Positions 1 to 8,174 of a DNA stretch of 38,297 bases are shown one piece after another. Made by a program: the position numbers and the translations under genes. The stretch's first letter is position 1, and the number at the start of each line of letters is the position of its first letter. The stretch covers positions 1 through 38,297 of the forward strand of contig JAKIVT010000001.1 of NCBI GenBank assembly GCA_022750415.1, in the 5' to 3' direction. The notes beneath the pieces were generated by a model that did not search any database, was not told the origin of the DNA, and saw only the letters and a list, made by a program, of their open reading frames with translations. The stretch comes from Thermoplasmata archaeon (GTDB lineage: Archaea > Thermoplasmatota > Thermoplasmata > Lutacidiplasmatales > UBA184).

Positions 1-46
1 AAATAGCGAGACCACAGAGTACCGTTCGAGGCCCCGCGAGACCACC

Positions 47-1552
47 GTGAGCGCCATCCTCCGGCTGCCGCCCGAGCTGGTTGAGTTCAGTCTGCGGGAA
101 CCCCCGCGCTCCCTCCTCATTCGGGGCGAACCCGGGGCGGGAAAGTCCACCCTCGCGCTCACGGTCCTCAGCGGATTCCGGGGCAAGCGGCTTCTCGTCA
201 CGAGCCGGGTGACGAAGGGCGAGCTCGAGACGGACTATCCGTGGCTCGCGACGAACGTCGAGGGGCCCGTCGAGGTGATCGAAGCGCTCACCGGGACGTC
301 CGGGCTGGAGGCGAAGGGTCGGGCCCTCCGGGCCGGGGCCGAATTGATCCGGGGGGCATCGGAGGAGAAGGACCTCGAATCCCTCTGGCTTCCCGACGCC
401 GTCCTGGAGGCGTTTTCGAGGATTGGGCCCGGCAACCCCGGCATGGTCGTGGTGGATTCTTGGGACGCGCTCGTCGAGCAGTACGTGGGAGCGGTGAAGA
501 CCGACGCCGGACCGTACCCCGACCGCGACGAGATCGAACGCCTGATGCTCGGCCTCCTCGGTCGCGGCCGGGTCCACCTGGTCATCGTGGTCGAACGGGA
601 GGCTGCCTCGCAACTCGATTACCTCGTGGACGGCGTCGTCGCGTGCGTGGTCACCAGCAATGAGGACCGGCTCGAGCGGTGGTCCCATCTGAAGAAAATG
701 CGAGGGGTGCGGGTGAATCACGCCTGGTACCCCTACACCCTTGAGGGGGGTCGGTTCCTGTGCATCGCGCCCATGCCGTCCGATTTCCGCATGCAACTGC
801 GGCCGCCGCAGCCGGAGCCCGAACCGTTGGAGGGGAGGCTCTGGCCGGGCTCGTTCGACTACGCGTCCAATTTCGGACGACTCCCGTTCGGCCGGGCGAC
901 CTTGCTCGAGGTCGATCCGGAGGTGCCGATCGAGGCCGTCCGGTTGCTGGTTTCCCCCCTCGTGAGCCAAGTGCTGCAACTCCAAGGGCGGATCCTCGTC
1001 ACCCTTCCCCCCAGTCTTTCGGCCGCGGACGTCTGGCATTCGTTTCGGACCGTCGTGACCCCCGAGCAATTCGTGAACCAAGTCCGGATCTACGCCCCCT
1101 CCGGGTTGAACCCCTACGAGGCGGACCTGGAACTGTTGGAGAAGGTCCTCGTCTCCGGACCCAGCGGGGAGGGACCGTCGATGACGACCCGGATGCCGGA
1201 GGCGAGCCGCTTCCTTCGCGAGGGGAACGCCGGGGGGATCCCGAGCCTCGGGATCTCGTGGGTGAGCGGGCTGCAGGCCGCCTCCCCGGCGGAAGGACCC
1301 GCGATGTACACCCCCGAGGCGTTCCCCGCCCTCGTCCAGAAGATCCTGGTCGGTTCGACGACCCACCTCGTGATGATCGGCGTTCCCACCGACCCGCTCC
1401 TTCGGAGCCTCCAGGAGATCGCGTCCGCCCGCATCTCGATGAAGGCCCGGAGCGGCCGAGTCTTTGTCTTCGGAATCCAGCCCCTGACTCCGCCCCTGGT
1501 CCTCGCCCAGGCGGATACCGGGGACCCGTACCACCTGATCCGGATCGTCTGA
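47..1552 (+). CDS. GvpD/KaiC-like RecA-superfamily P-loop ATPase
   Basis: A 501-residue protein with a Walker A motif GEPGAGKST at residues 27-35 and a hydrophobic Walker B strand ending MVVVDSWD (Asp137). The opening, a short 'LPPELVEF' helix followed directly by the P-loop strand, resembles the N-terminus of the archaeal GvpD/KaiC-like family of RecA-fold ATPases. The C-terminal half (from about residue 270) has alternating strands and helices but no second Walker A, so it is probably a degenerate second domain. The start is a GTG at 47; a longer start would lie before the window. Upstream context is not visible. Actual gas vesicle function is unlikely without other gvp genes, and a regulatory or signalling ATPase is a better guess. 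The P-loop assignment is firm; the subfamily is tentative. Confidence 0.7.
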   Translation: MSAILRLPPELVEFSLREPPRSLLIRGEPGAGKSTLALTVLSGFRGKRLLVTSRVTKGELETDYPWLATNVEGPVEVIEALTGTSGLEAKGRALRAGAELIRGASEEKDLESLWLPDAVLEAFSRIGPGNPGMVVVDSWDALVEQYVGAVKTDAGPYPDRDEIERLMLGLLGRGRVHLVIVVEREAASQLDYLVDGVVACVVTSNEDRLERWSHLKKMRGVRVNHAWYPYTLEGGRFLCIAPMPSDFRMQLRPPQPEPEPLEGRLWPGSFDYASNFGRLPFGRATLLEVDPEVPIEAVRLLVSPLVSQVLQLQGRILVTLPPSLSAADVWHSFRTVVTPEQFVNQVRIYAPSGLNPYEADLELLEKVLVSGPSGEGPSMTTRMPEASRFLREGNAGGIPSLGISWVSGLQAASPAEGPAMYTPEAFPALVQKILVGSTTHLVMIGVPTDPLLRSLQEIASARISMKARSGRVFVFGIQPLTPPLVLAQADTGDPYHLIRIV

Positions 1553-1554
1553 TT

Positions 1555-1569
1555 CGTCGGCGGCCGACG
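1555..1569 (+). other. Small hairpin just after the ATPase gene
   Basis: CGTCGG and CCGACG form a perfect 6-bp stem with a CGG loop, three bases after the TGA stop at 1550-1552. No T-run follows, so this is only a possible transcript-end structure. Confidence 0.25.
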
Positions 1570-1838
1570 GGTCCAACGGTGGGTCGACCGTTCCCTGGTG
1601 GGAACTCCGCGCCCGGTGCCACGGTCGATTTCGGGTAGGCCCTCCAGGGAAGGCCGTTCCCCGAATCGCCCCCCAAATTCCCCCCACCCTCTCCGCCCTG
1701 CCTGGAACGAAGCCCGTGGGAGGTACGCCATCGGCCGTCCGTCACGAGGTTGAGGAAGGGTGGTTGGTGTCGTAGCAGGGCAAGAGGAGCGGGAGCTTCC
1801 TCGAGGCTCCCGGGTCGCCAGCTTCCCCCCTGGGAGGG

Positions 1839-2078
1839 GACCGATTCGACCGACTTCCGGACGCTCTCCTGGTCGGACGGACCGTTGCGGCCGGGGTCGT
1901 CGACGCCGTCACGGACCTCGGCCTCGGACACATCTTGACCCCCAACATGACGGGAAAGGTGGAGTTTCTTGCTCGGGCGGTGCGGCCGGCCAGCCTACTC
2001 ACGGCCCGGTACTCCGCCGGCGCGTTCCTGGGCTTCTCCGTCGGCGCGATGGTGGCGGTCGACGGTCCGACGCGTTGA
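1839..2078 (+). pseudogene. Remnant of a DUF1275 (YoaK-type) membrane protein, N-terminal part only
   Basis: One open frame reads DRLPDALLVGRTVAAGVVDA and then a segment with LGLGHILTPNMTGKVEFLAR and, further on, SAGAFLGFSVGAMVAVD before TGA at 2076-2078. This is the start of the DUF1275 family: a first helix with G-x-VDA, the 'NMTGN'-like motif (here NMTGK) and a second glycine/alanine-rich helix. The family is normally about 200-230 residues, and here only about 80 remain. No ATG, GTG or TTG lies between the in-frame TAG at 1773 and the conserved block, and the later transmembrane helices are missing. It overlaps the tail of the opposite-strand dehydrogenase gene. I read it as a decayed gene. 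Confidence 0.6.
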
Positions 2079-3164
2079 CCCGACGGAGGGACCGGTCGTC
2101 CGACGCGGCGCCGAACCGATTCGGTCGACGGTGGACGATTCGTCTTCGGACCCTCCGACGGCGGACGAACCCTGGGCGGGGTCCCCGACGACCGCGACCA
2201 CCACCTTCCCGCCCACGGCTCCCGTATCGACATACCGGTGCGCCTCGGGGACCTGGGCGAGGGGAAACCGCCGATCGATGGTAGCCCGGAGTCTCCCCGT
2301 CTCAATGAGCTGCCGTAGGAAGACCAAATCTTCCGTCGGCTGACGCGACGCCCCCGCGATGACCCGCCGCCCGCGTTTCCGAGAGCTCCAAACCCCGCGG
2401 AGCCGAGCCCCAACCCCGGGGTTTCCGAGGAGGTAGCATCCGTGGTCCGTCAGCGCGCCCATGCTGCCGGAGATCGAGCTTGATCCGGCGATGTCGAAAA
2501 TGACATCGTAGGTTTGGCCCCGTTGGGTGAAGTCTTCTCGGGCGTAGTCGATGACATGGTCCGCCCCGTTCGCGCGGAGGGCTTCGAGCTTCCCGGCGCC
2601 GTCGACGGCCGTCACCTCGGCGCCGAACTCCTTCGCGAGTTGGACGGCGAACATCCCGATGCCGCCCCCGGCCCCGTTGATCAGGACCCGGCGGCCCCTC
2701 AGCGGGCCCGCCCTTCGGAGAAAGTGCCATGCTTCGAGCCCTCCCGTGGGGACGGCGGCCGCTTCCTCGTAGGTCATGTTGGAGGGCATGAGCGCCAGGG
2801 CCCGGCCTCGCGAATCCTCCGGGAGGCAGAGATACTCCGCGTACGCTCCGAAGGCGAACCCGGTGGTCCCAAAGACCGCGTCGCCGACACGGAATCGCCG
2901 GGCGCGCGAGCCCACCGATTCCACCCTTCCCGCGAATTCCTGCCCCAGGATCTTCGGTCTCGGTTTGGTGATCCCCATCAGGAGCCGGACGAGGATCCGA
3001 AGTCCCAGGGAAAACCGGAGCGCACGAAGTTCGCAGTCCCCCGCCGCCACCGTCGTCGCGTGGATTCGGATCCGCACCTCGTCCTCCCGCGGTGATGGAG
3101 TCGGCACCTCCTCGAGGTGGAGCCCCTCGGGTGGGCCGTATTCCGTCCAAACGATCGCTTTCAT
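1995..3164 (-). CDS. Zinc-free medium-chain dehydrogenase/quinone oxidoreductase
   Basis: A 389-residue MDR-superfamily protein likely to reduce quinones, enones or similar carbonyls with NAD(P)H. The N-terminal GroES-like domain carries LGQEFAGRVESVG, and the Rossmann domain has the NINGAGGGIG-type turn (LINGAGGGIG, about residues 160-170). It lacks the structural-zinc cysteines, as in the QOR group. The ATG at 3164 gives the usual MKAIVWTEYGPPE opening. The catalytic fold ends near residue 326 (GGKVVVAVVG). About 60 further residues are arginine/serine-rich and unlike any MDR tail, and they run antisense through the DUF1275 remnant. They probably arose when the original stop was lost. Substrate is unknown. 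Confidence 0.85.
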   Translation of the reverse strand: MKAIVWTEYGPPEGLHLEEVPTPSPREDEVRIRIHATTVAAGDCELRALRFSLGLRILVRLLMGITKPRPKILGQEFAGRVESVGSRARRFRVGDAVFGTTGFAFGAYAEYLCLPEDSRGRALALMPSNMTYEEAAAVPTGGLEAWHFLRRAGPLRGRRVLINGAGGGIGMFAVQLAKEFGAEVTAVDGAGKLEALRANGADHVIDYAREDFTQRGQTYDVIFDIAGSSSISGSMGALTDHGCYLLGNPGVGARLRGVWSSRKRGRRVIAGASRQPTEDLVFLRQLIETGRLRATIDRRFPLAQVPEAHRYVDTGAVGGKVVVAVVGDPAQGSSAVGGSEDESSTVDRIGSAPRRTTGPSVGSTRRTVDRHHRADGEAQERAGGVPGRE

Positions 3165-3432
3165 GGGGATTCCTTTGACCCCAACCGGTGGGGCGGCCCG
3201 ATCCTACGGCGTCCCCGGCGAACGACGAGGCCCCCATCAAAGAGTCTCCGCTTCGGGCGAGCCGACACAACGCCACTTCCCCTGAGGCACCGTTTCGGGG
3301 TCTCCCCGTAGGCGAGATACGGGGCAAATTCCTGGGACCAAGCCATGGGTCTCGCCGCCGACCTTTCGGGAACACCTGTGGACCTTGGCCCCCGCGGGTC
3401 GCCCGGGAAGCGTAGGAGTTTGGGGTAAGCGG

Positions 3433-4002
3433 ATGGCCGAGTTCGTACTTCGCGAGCTCGGGGCCGAGACGTGGCCGGACTTCGCCGGCCTGGCCGCGAA
3501 GCACCGGGGCATCTGGGGCGGCTGCTGGTGCCTTTCCTTTCACCTGCCGCCCGGGACCGCAGGTCGTACCCCGGCGTCGAATCGGAGCGACAAGGAGCGG
3601 CTCGTTCGGGCCGGCCAAGCCCACGCCGCGCTCGTCTACGACGGCCGCGATCTCGCGGGGTGGTGCCAATTCGGGTCCCCGGTCGAACTCCCGGCCCGAA
3701 TGTCCATCTACCGAACGCTCGGCCTCGCTCCGCCCCGCTGGAGGATCACGTGCTTTTTCGTGGACCGGGACCGGAGGGGAGCGGGGGTGGCGGCCGCGGG
3801 GCTGGCCGGTGCGCTTCGCCAAATCGCGGCGAGGGGCGGCGGGACGGTCGACGGGTACCCGGCGAGGACGAACGGTACGCGGGTCGCCAGTTCGTTCCTC
3901 TGGCACGGAACCGCCTCCATGTTCGAGGCGGTCGGGTTCCGGCGGCTCGGTCCCATCGGCACGACCCGCCAGGTGATGCGGAAAGCGGTCCGGCGCGGCT
4001 GA
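3433..4002 (+). CDS. GNAT-family N-acetyltransferase
   Basis: A 189-residue protein predicted to move an acetyl group from acetyl-CoA to an amine. The central strand ITCFFVDRDRRGAGVAAAGL matches the acetyl-CoA pyrophosphate-binding motif (V-x-x-x-x-R-x-x-G-x-A/G). The following helix and the C-terminal MFEAVGFRRLG strand are also typical of GNAT. The N-terminus has a GGCWCLSFH segment and a GWCQFG strand, as in a subgroup of small GNAT proteins with 'CWC' motifs. ATG 3433 is preferred over an upstream alternative in the same frame because the domain begins directly after it. It is a single gene between opposite-strand neighbours. The substrate cannot be read from the sequence. Confidence 0.8.
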   Translation: MAEFVLRELGAETWPDFAGLAAKHRGIWGGCWCLSFHLPPGTAGRTPASNRSDKERLVRAGQAHAALVYDGRDLAGWCQFGSPVELPARMSIYRTLGLAPPRWRITCFFVDRDRRGAGVAAAGLAGALRQIAARGGGTVDGYPARTNGTRVASSFLWHGTASMFEAVGFRRLGPIGTTRQVMRKAVRRG

Positions 4003-4044
4003 GCCGCTCCGAGAGATCCGGGGAAACGGACCTCGGCTGCCGGT

Positions 4045-5022
4045 CTACCGATCGCCGGCGGCGACCGCGTCTCCGGGGACGCCGAGGGACGACACCTTCG
4101 GACTTTCGGGACCGGCCCCGGGCGGGATCGGCGGGTCGGGTGGAAGAGGCTGGTCCACGTGCTTCCGCGAGCCGGGCAGTCGGTAGAGCGAGTAGGCGGC
4201 CAGGGCGACGACGACCGCGGCGAGCACCGCAAAGACCACGTCGCTGACGGTCGCGCCGACCCACTTCAGCTTCAGGAGCACCTGGGTGAGGCCGAAGGAC
4301 ACGACCAGCCCGTCCATGGCCATGACGAACCGGGTGAACACATCTCGCGAGACCCGGGACATCACCCAGGTGCCGAGCGGAACCCCGATCAGGACGGGGA
4401 TGAGCAGGTAGGGAACGAGTCCGAGGGAGGGGGCGGTGATCAGCTTCGCTCCGAAGAATTCGGTGAACAGGATGTACGTCGTCAGGGTGAGGCTCGATTC
4501 CGCGACCCGGACCTGGGCGAGGGTGCACCGGAACTCGTCCTTGCTCAGCCCCTGGTTCCGGAAGAATACGGCCAGCGGGGGTCCCGAGATGGTGGTCAGG
4601 GCGTAGAGGAACCCGATCCCCGGACCAATGAGGGTTCCCCCGCGCTTCTCGTTGGTGAACGGCCGGCGGAGTCCGAGGAGCTGGATGACCACGAGCGGAA
4701 GGAGAACGACGTACACCACGACTTTGACGTCGTTGACGGCGAGGTACGTGAGTCCGATCGTGCCAAGGAGGACGCCGGGGAGGAGGGTCTTGACGACCGG
4801 CAGCGCCCGGGCCTTGGTGAGGGAGATGAAGGCCCGTTCCCGGTAGAGGAGGGTGATGTTGACCAGGAGTTCGACGCTGACGAGGGCGGGGTTCAGGACC
4901 TTGTTCGAGAACCAGAGGAGCGCGATGGGGGTTACGATGGAGGAAAATCCGTACCCGATGGCTCCGTTGATGCTCGCCGCGAAGAGGGCGACGAGCGCGA
5001 GCCAAATGTTCGCTAGGTCCAT
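4045..5022 (-). CDS. TauE/SafE-family membrane permease
   Basis: A 325-residue integral membrane protein with about eight hydrophobic helices. It opens with LVALFAASINGAIGYGFSSI, the N-terminal motif of the TauE/SafE (DUF81) family. A second G-x-G repeat, LIGPGIGFLYALTTISGPPL, begins the other half, as expected from the internal duplication of this family. Members export or import sulfite, sulfoacetate or other small organic anions, and the substrate here is unknown. The last 45 or so residues are hydrophilic and proline-rich, probably cytoplasmic. A clear TATA-like element lies 33-45 bases upstream of ATG 5022, with a palindrome above it. The gene stands alone, convergent with the GNAT gene. 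Confidence 0.85.
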   Translation of the reverse strand: MDLANIWLALVALFAASINGAIGYGFSSIVTPIALLWFSNKVLNPALVSVELLVNITLLYRERAFISLTKARALPVVKTLLPGVLLGTIGLTYLAVNDVKVVVYVVLLPLVVIQLLGLRRPFTNEKRGGTLIGPGIGFLYALTTISGPPLAVFFRNQGLSKDEFRCTLAQVRVAESSLTLTTYILFTEFFGAKLITAPSLGLVPYLLIPVLIGVPLGTWVMSRVSRDVFTRFVMAMDGLVVSFGLTQVLLKLKWVGATVSDVVFAVLAAVVVALAAYSLYRLPGSRKHVDQPLPPDPPIPPGAGPESPKVSSLGVPGDAVAAGDR

Positions 5023-5054
5023 GGTTTTGGCCGGGGGCGGCTCTAGACGGACCC

Positions 5055-5067
5055 GTATGTATACTTA
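5055..5067 (-). promoter_or_regulatory. TATA-like box of the TauE/SafE permease gene
   Basis: The minus strand reads TAAGTATACATAC, the most AT-rich stretch for hundreds of bases. Its position predicts a transcript start near 5036, leaving a leader of about 14 bases before ATG 5022. Confidence 0.6.
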
Positions 5068-5093
5068 CTGACAGTGGAGGAAATCGGTTCGCA

Positions 5094-5107
5094 TCGCAAG
5101 GTTGCGA
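5094..5107. promoter_or_regulatory. 14-bp palindrome upstream of the permease promoter
   Basis: TCGCAA-GG-TTGCGA is a perfect 6+6 inverted repeat about 27 bases upstream of the TATA-like box. The place and symmetry suit an operator or activator site for a dimeric regulator, but a chance palindrome cannot be excluded. Confidence 0.35.
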
Positions 5108-5243
5108 CGGGCCGAGGGCGATGGCGGGGACGGAGACGGCTCCGTCGAGAGTCCTCGGGCCCTCGTGGGCTCGGTCGGGGTCGATTTCCCGGGGGAGCGC
5201 GCGGCGGGGATCCGGGAGGGGGGAAGGGGTTCGCTACCGACTC

Positions 5244-6350
5244 CTAGACGATCTTCCCCGCCTCGACCACGGGCTTTCCGTCGATGGAGAGGTCGGCGCC
5301 CGTCACCACGATCCAAGCCCCGAACGGGGATTTGTTCTTCCCGCCGAGAAAGGTGTTGCCGCCGATGCGGAACAAGAGGGAGCCCAGTTCCTGGTCTTCC
5401 ATCTGGGGGAGCTTGGAGATCTCGGGGTTCAACCCGACCGTCATCTGGCTGAGGCGGTCCCGGCCGGCCCGAGGGGCCTTCGCGTAGGCGGCCTTGATCG
5501 GGTCGCCGCCCGAGTCGTACGACTGCCCCGTCAGGTGCCCGTTCGCAAACGTCCATCGGCCGCCGGAGACGGGGCCGCTGTCGGGGTACGTGGTATGGTT
5601 CCCGACGATCACGCCCGACGCGGAGGTGTGGTCGACGGCGGAGCCCACCACCCCGCCGGGGATGGTGGCCATGTTGTTGCCGGCTTTCAGGTCCGCTTCG
5701 TCCACCAGGGCGTCGTCCAGCTGAATGGGGAACTTCCCCAGCTTCAACGTGAGTTGGGTGCCGTTGGGGTGGTTCACGGTCGCCACCTTCCCCTTCCGGA
5801 TCCGCTCCCCCACCCGAGTTCCCATGGCGTGCATCTCCGCCGGGGGCACGAGGCTCGCCCGCACGAGTTCCTCCCGCCAGTCGTCGAGGTCGAGCTTCCA
5901 TCGGTCCGCCGCGACCTGGCTCGTCCGCCCGAGGTACAGCCGAGCTCCCCGGACCTTGGACTTGGCCGCGCGACGGTACCATTCGGGGTTATAGGCCGCC
6001 ACGCCCGTGAGGCTCTTGGCCGGTAGGTCGTCCCGGCGCGTCCACTCCGAGGGGCCGAAGAAGAACACATACGCGGCCGACTTGTCGAGGGCCGCCCACT
6101 CGTGGCTGCCGACGCGACCGTTGTGCTTCCCGTTCCCGGTCTTCACCGCCTCCCAGAACGATTCCTCGTCCTCGTAGAGAAGCATCGGGTTGGCTCCCAT
6201 CTTTCGGGCTTCCACGACGAACGGCTTCGCCCAGGGGAGCGTCTCCGACCAGGTCTCGATGACGACGTTGTCCCCTTTCTTGATCCGGAGGGTCTTCGAG
6301 AGGACGTTCTTCGCGAGGGCGGCTCCTTGTTCGGGGGAGGAGGCGGTCAC
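5244..6350 (-). CDS. M29-like aminopeptidase homologue without metal ligands
   Basis: A 368-residue protein with the layout of M29 (AmpS/AmpT) metallo-aminopeptidases: an N-terminal alpha/beta domain (IKKGDNVVIETWSE) and a C-terminal domain with NMATIPGGVVGSAVDHTSAS, a GRWTF strand and LSQMTVGLNP. Active members have Glu in the 'GEVF' block, Glu before 'LGxNP', His before the 'ALG' turn and an H-x-D pair near the end. Here those blocks read PGGVVG, SQMTVGLNP, SLLFRIGG and PFGAW, so none of the expected ligands is visible. It may be a non-catalytic homologue or use another chemistry. GTG 6350 is the start. Neighbouring tmk on the same strand ends in a separate unit. Confidence 0.7.
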   Translation of the reverse strand: MTASSPEQGAALAKNVLSKTLRIKKGDNVVIETWSETLPWAKPFVVEARKMGANPMLLYEDEESFWEAVKTGNGKHNGRVGSHEWAALDKSAAYVFFFGPSEWTRRDDLPAKSLTGVAAYNPEWYRRAAKSKVRGARLYLGRTSQVAADRWKLDLDDWREELVRASLVPPAEMHAMGTRVGERIRKGKVATVNHPNGTQLTLKLGKFPIQLDDALVDEADLKAGNNMATIPGGVVGSAVDHTSASGVIVGNHTTYPDSGPVSGGRWTFANGHLTGQSYDSGGDPIKAAYAKAPRAGRDRLSQMTVGLNPEISKLPQMEDQELGSLLFRIGGNTFLGGKNKSPFGAWIVVTGADLSIDGKPVVEAGKIV

Positions 6351-6477
6351 GCCGGCCCGAAACGTCCGGCCCTACATGAACCCCACCGGCAGGGCCTTCG
6401 ATTAGTGCCTAAAAACAGGCGGATTCCCGCCGCGTCAGTGGGTCGCCCGAGGTCGTACGACGGAGTCCTGGCCGGAA

Positions 6478-7068
6478 CTACAGCCCGGCCGCCATCAGGG
6501 CGTTGAGCGTCTGTTCGAGGGTCCGATCCGGGTTTCCGGTCGCGTTGATCCGCACCCAGCGAGGGGGCTGGAACATCTGCTCGAACTTTCGCTTGACCTT
6601 CGTCAGGTACGGCTCGTCCTCGAAGGCGTCCCGCTGGCCGGTTTCCTCGACGCGCTTCATGGCAAGCTCGACGGGGGCGTCGAGATAGAGCACCATGTCG
6701 GGTTCCATCCCGACGACCCGCTCGATCCGTTCGAGCTCCCGCCACGCCTCGGCCGACAGGCCCGGGTAGCGGTAGGCCAACGTCGAGTAGAACGACCGGT
6801 CTTGGATCACGACGTCCCCCTGGTCGAGGGCCTGCTCGATCTGGGGGCGGAGCATCGCTCGGTCGACGGTGGAGCACAAGGCGGCGCTCAGCCCATCGAC
6901 CTTGTTGAGTCGCTCGCTCTCGGCTCGGAGGAACTTGTCCGTCGGCTCTCGGAAGCTCGACACCGAGTGCCCCCGGGCGAGCAACGGGTGGACCATCCGC
7001 GCCGCGAGGTCGCTCTTCCCGGTCCCGTCAATCCCCTCGATGACGACGTACATCCCCCGTTCGCTCAC
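6478..7068 (-). CDS. tmk: Thymidylate kinase
   Basis: A 196-residue dTMP kinase that phosphorylates dTMP to dTDP with ATP, feeding dTTP synthesis. The P-loop is EGIDGTGKS (residues 11-19), followed by SFREPTD (the TMPK R-E-P element). The DRSFYSTLAYR segment stands for the DRY-type motif, and the 'DMVLYLDAPVELAMKR' strand-helix is the usual nucleoside-kinase core. Length fits the 195-215-residue family norm. ATG 7068 gives MSERGMYVVIEG, with the P-loop at the standard distance. An AT-rich box at 7149-7156 lies between this gene and the divergent small membrane protein and could serve either. Assignment is secure. Confidence 0.93.
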   Translation of the reverse strand: MSERGMYVVIEGIDGTGKSDLAARMVHPLLARGHSVSSFREPTDKFLRAESERLNKVDGLSAALCSTVDRAMLRPQIEQALDQGDVVIQDRSFYSTLAYRYPGLSAEAWRELERIERVVGMEPDMVLYLDAPVELAMKRVEETGQRDAFEDEPYLTKVKRKFEQMFQPPRWVRINATGNPDRTLEQTLNALMAAGL

Positions 7069-7191
7069 AGGCTCTCCCTCTCTGGCCAGGTCTCCGACGG
7101 CCGTCCTCGAACCCTCAGGCCCGGGCAGTCCCCAAGATTCCCTCTCAGGAAATAAACCCCCCAGACGACCGAGGGTTTCGACGGGCGATTT

Positions 7192-7210
7192 CGAGGAGTG
7201 AAACTCCTCG
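7192..7210. promoter_or_regulatory. 8-bp perfect hairpin over the start of the small membrane protein gene
   Basis: CGAGGAGT-GAA-ACTCCTCG is a perfect 8-bp inverted repeat with a three-base loop. It contains the GTG candidate start (7198) and the GAGGAG purine run. In RNA it would hide the initiation region; in DNA it could be an operator. It also makes ATG 7231 a credible alternative start. Confidence 0.4.
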
Positions 7211-7611
7211 CGAAGTGGATCTGGGTGGAGATGTTCAAGAGGGGCAGGGGGCCTGCTCCATCGGAGAGTTCCGTGTCCGAGGTTCGCTCATCGGGCACGC
7301 CGGATCCGGTGGACCGTTGGCTCTCCGAGCATGAACGGTCCCGGGGCGAGTCGGTCGCCGCGGCGAGGGACCCCATCCTTCCGGCGGAGACGGTGTTCGG
7401 GGTGCTCTTCCTCCTCTGGGGAACGATCCTCCTCATGCTGTTCACCCTCGACCTGGTGTGGGGAGGATTCCTCTCGCTGTTCCTCCCCGGGATCCGGACC
7501 TGGTGGCTCGCCTCCCTCGCGCTCTCCGCCTTCGGAGCGTGGATCGCGTTCGAGTTGTCGAACACGGAAGGATTCGAGGTCACGCGGGAACCGGTTCTCT
7601 CGCCCGGCTAG
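7198..7611 (+). CDS. Small two-helix membrane protein of unknown function
   Basis: A 137-residue protein that I do not recognise. The first 60 residues are hydrophilic and charged. They are followed by two hydrophobic segments, VFGVLFLLWGTILLMLFTLD and a second one around TWWLASLALSAFGAWIAF, then a short polar tail. A 'positive-inside' reading puts the long N-terminus in the cytoplasm. The GTG at 7198 lies in a hairpin, and ATG 7231 would give MFKRGRG and 126 residues. The AT-rich sequence GAAATAAAC at 7149-7157 is a possible promoter. It precedes the OB-fold gene by 69 bases and could be co-transcribed with it. Confidence 0.55.
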   Translation: MKLLAKWIWVEMFKRGRGPAPSESSVSEVRSSGTPDPVDRWLSEHERSRGESVAAARDPILPAETVFGVLFLLWGTILLMLFTLDLVWGGFLSLFLPGIRTWWLASLALSAFGAWIAFELSNTEGFEVTREPVLSPG

Positions 7612-7680
7612 ACGGGCCAGCGTTCGGCCCGTCCCCCCCCGCGAGGAAAGGGTAAGGAGCCGGGGCACTGTTCCCCCGAC

Positions 7681-8007
7681 GTGCCCGAAAGCCGCCCACC
7701 GGCAACGTTCATCTCCGACCTTCGTCCCTCCCGACTGGCGACCATCGAGGCCACGGTCGCGCAGCTCGAACCGACCCGGGAGATTGACACCCGCGACGGG
7801 GGCCGGAAGAAGGTCCGCAATGCCCGGCTGAAGGACGCGACGGGAGAAATCGCCCTGGTCCTCTGGGGCTCGGAGGTCGACCTCGTCGCGGAGGGCGACC
7901 GTGTCGCCATCGTGGAGGGCTGGGTCTCCGACTACCGGGGCCGACCGCAGGTCTCCCTCGGACGCACGGGCAAGCTCAGCCGACTTTCCCCGGGTTCGCC
8001 GCCCTAG
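7681..8007 (+). CDS. Small RPA-like OB-fold nucleic-acid-binding protein
   Basis: A 108-residue single OB-fold. The core has RNARLKDATGEIALVLWGSE, then a VAEGDRVAIVEGWVSDYRGR strand pair and a final 'QVSLGRTGKL' strand. This is the pattern of archaeal RPA-type ssDNA-binding domains, and it is clearly related to the glycine-rich SSB at 25684-26229, which has D-x-T-A-T-I-T-L-S-L-W in the same place. It has no zinc finger and no glycine tail. The GTG at 7681 gives MPESRPPATF just ahead of the first strand. A role in ssDNA or RNA binding is expected from the fold; the partner is unknown. Confidence 0.75.
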   Translation: MPESRPPATFISDLRPSRLATIEATVAQLEPTREIDTRDGGRKKVRNARLKDATGEIALVLWGSEVDLVAEGDRVAIVEGWVSDYRGRPQVSLGRTGKLSRLSPGSPP

Positions 8008-8136
8008 AGGGCCGGACCGTTTCGTCGGGCTGGCCGACCTTCGTGCCAATCGATGGTGACGCCGCTCTCGGGGGGCAGCCTCGACCGAACCACCGAAGTG
8101 GTCGTCAAGGACGTACCTTACGCTCGCGTTAGCGGG

Positions 8137-8145
8137 GGTATAAAC
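8137..8145 (+). promoter_or_regulatory. TATA box of the FMN reductase gene
   Basis: GGTATAAAC stands out in GC-rich surroundings. It predicts a transcript start near 8167, giving a leader of about 8 bases before ATG 8175. Confidence 0.6.
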
Positions 8146-8174
8146 GACGCCCGGCCGGTCCTTTCCTCGAGACC

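Noticed and set aside
1-46. Possible tRNA 3' end with GTTCGAG near the left edge
   Set aside because: No matching acceptor stem, and the visible 46 bases do not fold into a T-arm with proper pairing.
2302-3906. 534-residue open frame on the minus strand
   Set aside because: It lies in another frame over the dehydrogenase and GNAT genes. Its translation is arginine/proline-rich low complexity with no domain, as is normal for shadow frames in high-GC DNA.
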